Shown here: positions 58,958 to 64,000 of the stretch, piece by piece
Numbering within the stretch: the first letter of the stretch is position 1
Layout of the letters: each line of letters starts with the position of its first letter
Source: Brevundimonas sp.
GTDB taxonomy: Bacteria > Pseudomonadota > Alphaproteobacteria > Caulobacterales > Caulobacteraceae
Length of the DNA stretch: 64,000 nt
NCBI RefSeq assembly: GCF_030704825.1
Contig: NZ_JAUYNX010000021.1
Coordinates: 62,001 to 126,000 of the forward strand
Reading direction: 5' to 3'
Made by a program: the position numbers and the translations under genes
Notes under the pieces: model-generated
The model's input: only the letters and a program-made list of their open reading frames with translations
Databases searched by the model: none
What the model was told of the DNA's origin: nothing

Positions 58958-61126
58958 ATGCACAGACGTCACCTTCTCGTCGCCGGGGGCAGCCTGTTCG
59001 CCCTTTCGGCCTGCGCCTCGAACGGAATGCCCATGGGCGGAGGAAACCCGACCGCGACCCTCGCCGCCGACGCCGCCGTCGCCCGCGCCGTCCTGCCGGC
59101 GCAGACGCCGCGCGCCGAACTGCTGCAGCCGTGGACCGGCCCGTTCGGCGGCGTGCCGCCCTGGGACAGGGTGACCGCGCCCAAGCTGAAGGCCGCCCTG
59201 CTGGAAGGCATCGACCTGCAGCGCGCCGAGATCGAGGCGATCGCGAACAATCCCGAGCCGCCGACCTTCGCCAACACCCTGGTCGCCCTGCAGATGGCGG
59301 GCGAGCCTCTGGACCGGGCCGGCTCCATCTATGGCGTCATGACGTCGAACATCGGGTCGGACGACTACAACGCCGTCGACACCGAGGTGTCGCCCCTGCT
59401 GTCGGCCGCCGGCGACGAGATCACCTTCAACGAGAAACTGTTCGCCCGCATCAAGGCTGTCGCCGACGGCGCCGCCGCCGCCGGCCTGACCGCCGAACAG
59501 ACGCGGATCGCCGAACGCAGCCGCGACGCCTTCGTGCGCAACGGCGCCGCCCTGAACGCCGGGGGCAAGGCCGAGCTGGGCCGGATCAACACCGCCCTGG
59601 CCAACGCCTTCACCGCCTTCAGCCAGAAGGTGGTGGCCGACGAGAACACCTGGACCGTCATCCCGACCGAGGCCGGCGTCGCCGGCCTGCCCGCCTCGAA
59701 CAAGGCCGCCGCCGCCGCCGCGGCGCGCAGCCGCAACGTCCAGGGCTGGGCCATCGTCAACACCCGCTCCAGCGTCGATCCGTTCCTCAGCTTCGCCGAC
59801 GACCGCGGCCTGCGCGAAGTGGTCTGGAAGAAATTCGTCAACCGCGGCGACAACGGCGACGGCAACGACACCAATGCGATCATCGCCGAGATCGTGAAGC
59901 TGCGTCAGGACCGCGCCCGTCTGCTGGGCTTCGGCAACCACGCCGAATGGCGGATGCAGGACACGATGGCGAAGACCCCGCGCGCGGCCATGGACCTGAT
60001 GATGCGGGTCTGGGCCCCGGCCAGGACGCGGGTGGCCGAGGAGGTCGCCGACATGCGCGCGATCGCCGGCCACGACATCGAACCGTGGGACTATCTGTAT
60101 TACGCCGAGAAGGTGCGGAAGCAGAAGTACGACCTCGACCAGAACGAGCTGAAGCCGTATTTCGAGCTCAACAACGTCCGCGCCGGCTCGTTCGAGATGG
60201 CGCGCCGCCTGTACGGCTTCACCTTCGACAAACTGCCCGCGGGCGCCGTGCCGGTCTTCCATCCGGACGTCACCGTCTATGAGGTCAAGGACGCGGGCCG
60301 GCCGATCGGCCTGTACTACGCCGACGACTACGCCCGCGCCGGCAAGCGGTCGGGGGCGTGGATGACGACCTACCGGTCGCATTCGACCTATGACGGGGAC
60401 AAGAACACCCTCGGCTCGAACAACAACAATTTCGTCAAGGCCGAAGGGTCGGAGCCGATCCTGATCTCGCTGGACGACGCCGAGACCCTGTTCCACGAGT
60501 TCGGCCACACCCTGCACGCCTATTCGTCAAAGGTGACCTATCCGGCCCTGGGCGGCACGCCGCGCGACTACGTGGAGTATCCGTCGCAGGTGCATGAGCA
60601 CTGGGTGCTGAGCCGGCCGATCCTCGACGGCTTCATGAAGCACTACCAGACCGGCGAACCCATGCCCCAGGCGCTGGTGGACAAGGTCCAGGCGGCCCAG
60701 ACCTTCAACCAGGGCTATGCGACGGTCAGCTATCTGTCCTCGGCCCTGGTCGACATGGACCTGCATACGCAGACCACGCCGCCGACCGACATCGACGCCT
60801 TCGAGCGCGAGAGCCTGGAACGCTACGGCATGCCCAGGGAGATCGTGATGCGGCACCGCCTGCCGCAGTTCAATCACCTGTTCACCTCGGACGCCTATTC
60901 GGCCGGCTATTACAGCTACCTCTGGTCCGAGGTCATGGACGCCGACACCTGGGCCTATTTCGAGGAGTCGGGCGACGTCTTCAATGCGGACATCGCGGCC
61001 CGCTACAAGGCCATCATCCTGGCCGAGGGCAACACCACCGACCGCGCCGAGGCCTATCGCCGCTTCCGCGGCCGCGACCCGGACGTGACGGCCCTGCTGA
61101 AGGTGCGGGGCTTCCCGGTTTCTTAA
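58958..61126 (+). CDS. M3 family peptidyl-dipeptidase (Dcp-like)
   Basis: A 722-residue zinc metallopeptidase. The lipoprotein-like/Tat-like signal MHRRHLLVAGGSLFALSAC gives a LSAC lipobox, so it should be periplasmic and membrane-anchored. The catalytic site is ETLFHEFGHTLHAYSS (HExxH), with the downstream glutamate in PSQVHEHWVLSRP. FNQGYATVSYLSSALVDM and HLFTSDAYSAGYYSYLWSEV are M3 signatures. It removes C-terminal dipeptides from small peptides. A terminator follows at 61190. Confidence 0.93.
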   Translation: MHRRHLLVAGGSLFALSACASNGMPMGGGNPTATLAADAAVARAVLPAQTPRAELLQPWTGPFGGVPPWDRVTAPKLKAALLEGIDLQRAEIEAIANNPEPPTFANTLVALQMAGEPLDRAGSIYGVMTSNIGSDDYNAVDTEVSPLLSAAGDEITFNEKLFARIKAVADGAAAAGLTAEQTRIAERSRDAFVRNGAALNAGGKAELGRINTALANAFTAFSQKVVADENTWTVIPTEAGVAGLPASNKAAAAAAARSRNVQGWAIVNTRSSVDPFLSFADDRGLREVVWKKFVNRGDNGDGNDTNAIIAEIVKLRQDRARLLGFGNHAEWRMQDTMAKTPRAAMDLMMRVWAPARTRVAEEVADMRAIAGHDIEPWDYLYYAEKVRKQKYDLDQNELKPYFELNNVRAGSFEMARRLYGFTFDKLPAGAVPVFHPDVTVYEVKDAGRPIGLYYADDYARAGKRSGAWMTTYRSHSTYDGDKNTLGSNNNNFVKAEGSEPILISLDDAETLFHEFGHTLHAYSSKVTYPALGGTPRDYVEYPSQVHEHWVLSRPILDGFMKHYQTGEPMPQALVDKVQAAQTFNQGYATVSYLSSALVDMDLHTQTTPPTDIDAFERESLERYGMPREIVMRHRLPQFNHLFTSDAYSAGYYSYLWSEVMDADTWAYFEESGDVFNADIAARYKAIILAEGNTTDRAEAYRRFRGRDPDVTALLKVRGFPVS

Positions 61127-61189
61127 GGACCCTGACGCCCTTCGGGCTGCTTGAGGGCGCCGCGTGGAGCGCGGTTGCGAAACGGACGG

Positions 61190-61217
61190 GGCCGGCGGAG
61201 CGATCCGCCGGCCTTTT
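61190..61217. terminator. Terminator between M3 peptidase and ppc
   Basis: GCCGGCGGA / TCCGCCGGC with loop GCGA and TTTT, between two convergent genes; usable from both sides. Confidence 0.88.
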
Positions 61218-61224
61218 CCTTGCC

Positions 61225-63984
61225 TCAGCCGCTGTTGCGCAGGCCGGCCGCGACGCCGTTGAGGGCCAGCAGAATGCCTTCGCGGACGCGCGGGTCGTCG
61301 TCGCCGGCGCGGCGGCGGCGGATCAGCTCGATCTGCACGTGGTTGAGCGGCTCGACATAGGGCATGCGCAGCCGGATCAGCCGGTCCAGCTCGGGCTGGC
61401 CGCCCAGCAGGGCGTCCTGGCCGGTGATCGCCAGAACGGCAGCCCGGGTCCGGTCCCATTCGGCGAGGATGGCGGCGAAGACCCGGTCGGCCAGGGCCCG
61501 GTCGGGAACCAAGGCGGCGTAGCGGCGGGCGATGGTCATGTCCGCCTTGGCCATGACCATCTCCATGTTCTGGATCAGGGTGCGGAAGAAGGGCCACTCG
61601 CGGGCCATGACCCGCAGTTCGTCCATGTCCTCGCCCGCGATCGCCGAACCGAAGCCGTACCAGCCGGGCAGCATGACCCGGCTCTGGCTCCAGCTGAACA
61701 CCCAGGGAATGGCGCGCAGATCCTCGATGGCGGTCGAGGCGCGGCGCGACGCCGGGCGGGAGCCGATCTTAAGGTCGGCGATCTCGACGATCGGGGTCGC
61801 GGCCCGGAAATAGTCGACGAAGCCCTCGGTCTCATAGACCAGGGCCCGGTAGGCGGCCATCGAGGCCCGCGACAGCCGCCCCATGGTCGCGCCGTGGCGC
61901 CGGGTCAGCTCGGCGTCCGGCGGCGGGGCCAGCGAGGCCAGCAGGACGCCGCAGGTCAGGGCGTCGAGATTGCGCCGCGCCACCTCGGGCTCGCCGTATT
62001 TGTTGGCGATGACCTCGCCCTGTTCGGTGACGCGGATGCGGCCGGCGACCGTGCCCTGGGGCTGGCCGAGGACGGCGGAAAAGCTGGAGCCGCCGCCGCG
62101 CCCGACCGCCCCGCCCCGGCCGTGAAACAGCTGGAGCCGCAATCCCGCCGCGTCCGTGACCTCGAGCAGGGCCCGCGAGGCCTCGTGCAGCTCCCAGGTC
62201 GAGGTCAGGTAGGAGCCGTCCTTGTTGGAATCCGAATAGCCGATCATCACCTCCTGGACGCCGCGGGCGCGGGCCACGGCGAGGGCCGACGGCTCGCGCA
62301 GCAGCCGCTCCAGCGTCGGCTTCGAGGCGCGCAGGTCGTCGATGGTCTCGAACAGGGGCGCGGCCTGGATCGGACAGGCGGCCGGGTCGGCGGGACGATA
62401 GAGGCCGACCTCCTTGAGCAGCAGATAGACCTCCAGCAGGTCCGAGGCCGCGTCGGTCTTGGAGACCACATGGGTGCGGATGGCGTGGGGGCCGAACAGG
62501 CGCAGCGCCTCGGCCGCGGCCTGGAGTATGGCCCGCTCCTTCAGCGTTTCGTCGGCATAGGCGCCCCAGGGGCTGAACAGCGGACGGCCCGAGGCCAGCT
62601 CCCCGGCGAGGATGGCCAGCCGGGCCTCCTCCGGCTGCGCGGCGTAGTCGTCGCAGACCCCGGCCACCTTCAGCAGATCGGCGACGACCCGTTCGTGCAC
62701 GTCCGCGTTCTGGCGCAGGTCCAGCGTCGCCATGTGGAAGCCGAACACGTCCACGGCCGTGACCAGCCGGGCCAGCCGGTCGTCGGCGAAGACGGCGCCG
62801 TGGTTGGCGACCAGGCTGTCGCGCAGGACCGCCAGGTCGGCGCGGAAGGCCTCGGGCCCGGCATAGGGTTCGGCCGCGAACGAGGCGGCGCGCGGCGCGG
62901 GCTGGCCGGTCAGGACGGGATGGGTCGCGGCCAGCCGGGCGTAGATCTCGCTCAGGGCGCGGCGGTAGGGCTCGTCGGCCCGGTGCGGCGAGCGGTCGCC
63001 GGACGCCCCGGCCAGGGTCGCCAGTTCGGGCGAGACGGCGCTCATCGAGCCGGACAGGCTGAGCTCGGCGCCGAGGGCGTTCACCTCGTCCAGATAGAAG
63101 CGCAGCACGGCGCGGGCCTGGGTGCGGAAGGCGGCGGTCAGCACCGCGCCGTCGACATTGGGATTGCCGTCGCGGTCGCCGCCGACCCAGGTGCCGATGC
63201 GGATGAAGGGCTCGAGATCCGGCGCGTCCAGCCGTCCGCGCCAGTCCGCCAGCTGGGCCGGCGCGACGCGCAGGAAGACGCGTTCGAGGAAGGAGACGAC
63301 GGTGTCGATCTCGTCCTGCACCACCAGTCCGGCCTGCCGCACCAGCCGGGTGGTCCAAAGGATGACGGTCTGGCGGCGCAGGCCGGCCGTCAGCACCCCG
63401 GGCGCGCAGGCCGTCTGGTTCTGGTCGCAGGCGTCCAGCAGGTCGGACACGGCCGCGATGCGGTCGATGACGCTCTTGCGGCGCACCTCCGAAGGGTGGG
63501 CGGTCAGGACCGGCGAGATCAGGGCGCCGGAGAGCAGGCCACGGGCGTCGGCGGGCGACCGGCCGGCGGCCTTCAGCCGTTCGAGCGCGCCCTCGGGCGT
63601 GTCGGGCCGGGCCCCGGCCGAGGTCTGCTCCCGGGCCCGGCGCTTGCCCGCGCGGTCCTCGGCGACATTGGCGAGCAGCGAGAAGACCGCGAAGCCGTGG
63701 GCCAGGCCGACGGCGTCGTCGAGCGACAGCTCGGCCAGCAGGGCCTCCAGCCGCGAGGCGTCCTGCGAGGCGGAATCGCGATGGTAGGCCACCGAGGCCT
63801 GCCGCACCGCCTCGATCCGGTCGTACAGCCCCTGCCCGCCCTCGTCGCGGATCACCTCGCCCAGCAGGCCGCCCAGCAGGCGGACCTCGTCGCGCAGGCG
63901 GTCGTCGGCGGCAGGGCTCATGGCGTTGTCTTTCAGCGGGGAGGCTGGGAGCGGCACCGTATCAGGGGCGGCGAGGTTGGCCAT
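61225..63984 (-). CDS. ppc: Phosphoenolpyruvate carboxylase
   Basis: A 919-residue enzyme fixing bicarbonate onto PEP to make oxaloacetate. Motifs are LTAHPSEVRRKSVIDR with the catalytic His (the usual TAHPTEV has Ser for Thr here), GTWVGGDRDGNPNVDGAVL, VMIGYSDSNKDGSYLTSTWE, QLFHGRGGAVGRGGG and VFSWSQSRVMLPGWYGFGSA. The C-terminus GVAAGLRNSG replaces the usual RNTG. The end of the window lies 16 bases upstream of ATG 63984; an ATG at 63921 is a possible alternative start. Intact, forms a tetramer. Confidence 0.96.
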   Translation of the reverse strand: MANLAAPDTVPLPASPLKDNAMSPAADDRLRDEVRLLGGLLGEVIRDEGGQGLYDRIEAVRQASVAYHRDSASQDASRLEALLAELSLDDAVGLAHGFAVFSLLANVAEDRAGKRRAREQTSAGARPDTPEGALERLKAAGRSPADARGLLSGALISPVLTAHPSEVRRKSVIDRIAAVSDLLDACDQNQTACAPGVLTAGLRRQTVILWTTRLVRQAGLVVQDEIDTVVSFLERVFLRVAPAQLADWRGRLDAPDLEPFIRIGTWVGGDRDGNPNVDGAVLTAAFRTQARAVLRFYLDEVNALGAELSLSGSMSAVSPELATLAGASGDRSPHRADEPYRRALSEIYARLAATHPVLTGQPAPRAASFAAEPYAGPEAFRADLAVLRDSLVANHGAVFADDRLARLVTAVDVFGFHMATLDLRQNADVHERVVADLLKVAGVCDDYAAQPEEARLAILAGELASGRPLFSPWGAYADETLKERAILQAAAEALRLFGPHAIRTHVVSKTDAASDLLEVYLLLKEVGLYRPADPAACPIQAAPLFETIDDLRASKPTLERLLREPSALAVARARGVQEVMIGYSDSNKDGSYLTSTWELHEASRALLEVTDAAGLRLQLFHGRGGAVGRGGGSSFSAVLGQPQGTVAGRIRVTEQGEVIANKYGEPEVARRNLDALTCGVLLASLAPPPDAELTRRHGATMGRLSRASMAAYRALVYETEGFVDYFRAATPIVEIADLKIGSRPASRRASTAIEDLRAIPWVFSWSQSRVMLPGWYGFGSAIAGEDMDELRVMAREWPFFRTLIQNMEMVMAKADMTIARRYAALVPDRALADRVFAAILAEWDRTRAAVLAITGQDALLGGQPELDRLIRLRMPYVEPLNHVQIELIRRRRAGDDDPRVREGILLALNGVAAGLRNSG

Positions 63985-64000
63985 CGCAAAGCCGACGTCG

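Overview
The window is about 64 kb of high-GC chromosome from an alphaproteobacterium. I infer Caulobacterales, probably a Brevundimonas-like member of the Caulobacteraceae. The basis is the very high third-position GC, the trmD-rplS pair, a GTA-type terminase pair, EcfG-type general stress promoters, a groESL operon with both a sigma32-like promoter and a degenerate CIRCE, and dispersed GC-rich palindromic repeats. No rRNA, tRNA, CRISPR array or insertion-sequence transposase was found.

Layout. 1-0.9 kb: 3' end of polA. 0.9-5.2 kb: accessory island with lower GC and weaker codon bias. It holds a DUF3800 gene flanked by a second, frameshifted copy of the polA 3' end, a TIR-domain protein, and two unrecognised genes, one with a HEPN-like R-x5-H motif. 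5.5-6.1 kb: a cluster of palindromic repeats. 6.2-13 kb: an HTH protein, a BaiN-type flavoprotein, trmD, rplS, a DUF2383 protein, a lipoprotein, tryptophan 2,3-dioxygenase and an HWE/HisKA_2 histidine kinase. 12.9-16.8 kb: ydbH-ynbE-ydbL lipid-transport operon. 17.2-21.4 kb: an M23 peptidase, a GST, an alpha/beta hydrolase and an FAH-family hydrolase-maiA pair. 21.6-25.5 kb: envelope and stress genes, four of whose start regions carry GGAAC-N16-CGTT promoters (DUF883-membrane pair, DUF1328, diacylglycerol-kinase-like plus metallophosphoesterase, glycine-zipper lipoprotein). 25.5-36.3 kb: an OmpA-like lipoprotein, a DsbD/ScsB-type reductase, pgi, a CPA2 antiporter, a TPR lipoprotein and groESL.

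36.4-39.7 kb is a second accessory segment: an HNH endonuclease, a C5 cytosine methyltransferase and Vsr as one restriction-modification locus, plus a DUF3892-like small gene. 40.3-42.2 kb holds a terminase small/large pair with no capsid genes beside it. 42.3-45.5 kb is a translationally coupled KaiC-like ATPase and hybrid histidine kinase. 45.6-48.8 kb holds a HAD phosphatase and a sulfide/persulfide detoxification locus (ETHE1-like hydrolase divergent from an ArsR/BigR-type repressor, rhodanese and TauE exporter) around a large AT-rich inverted repeat.

48.8-53.8 kb is one minus-strand block: sdhC-sdhD-sdhA-sdhB, a [2Fe-2S] ferredoxin, a glycerate-kinase-like protein and PilZ. 53.9-64 kb carries HIT and SIMPL proteins, ahpC-ahpD behind an OxyR-like box, an SRPBCC protein, murI, an M3 peptidase and PEP carboxylase. 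The strongest candidates for something undescribed are the TIR/HEPN-like/DUF3800 island next to the duplicated polA end, the restriction enzyme with duplicated recognition-like modules, and the KaiC-kinase module.
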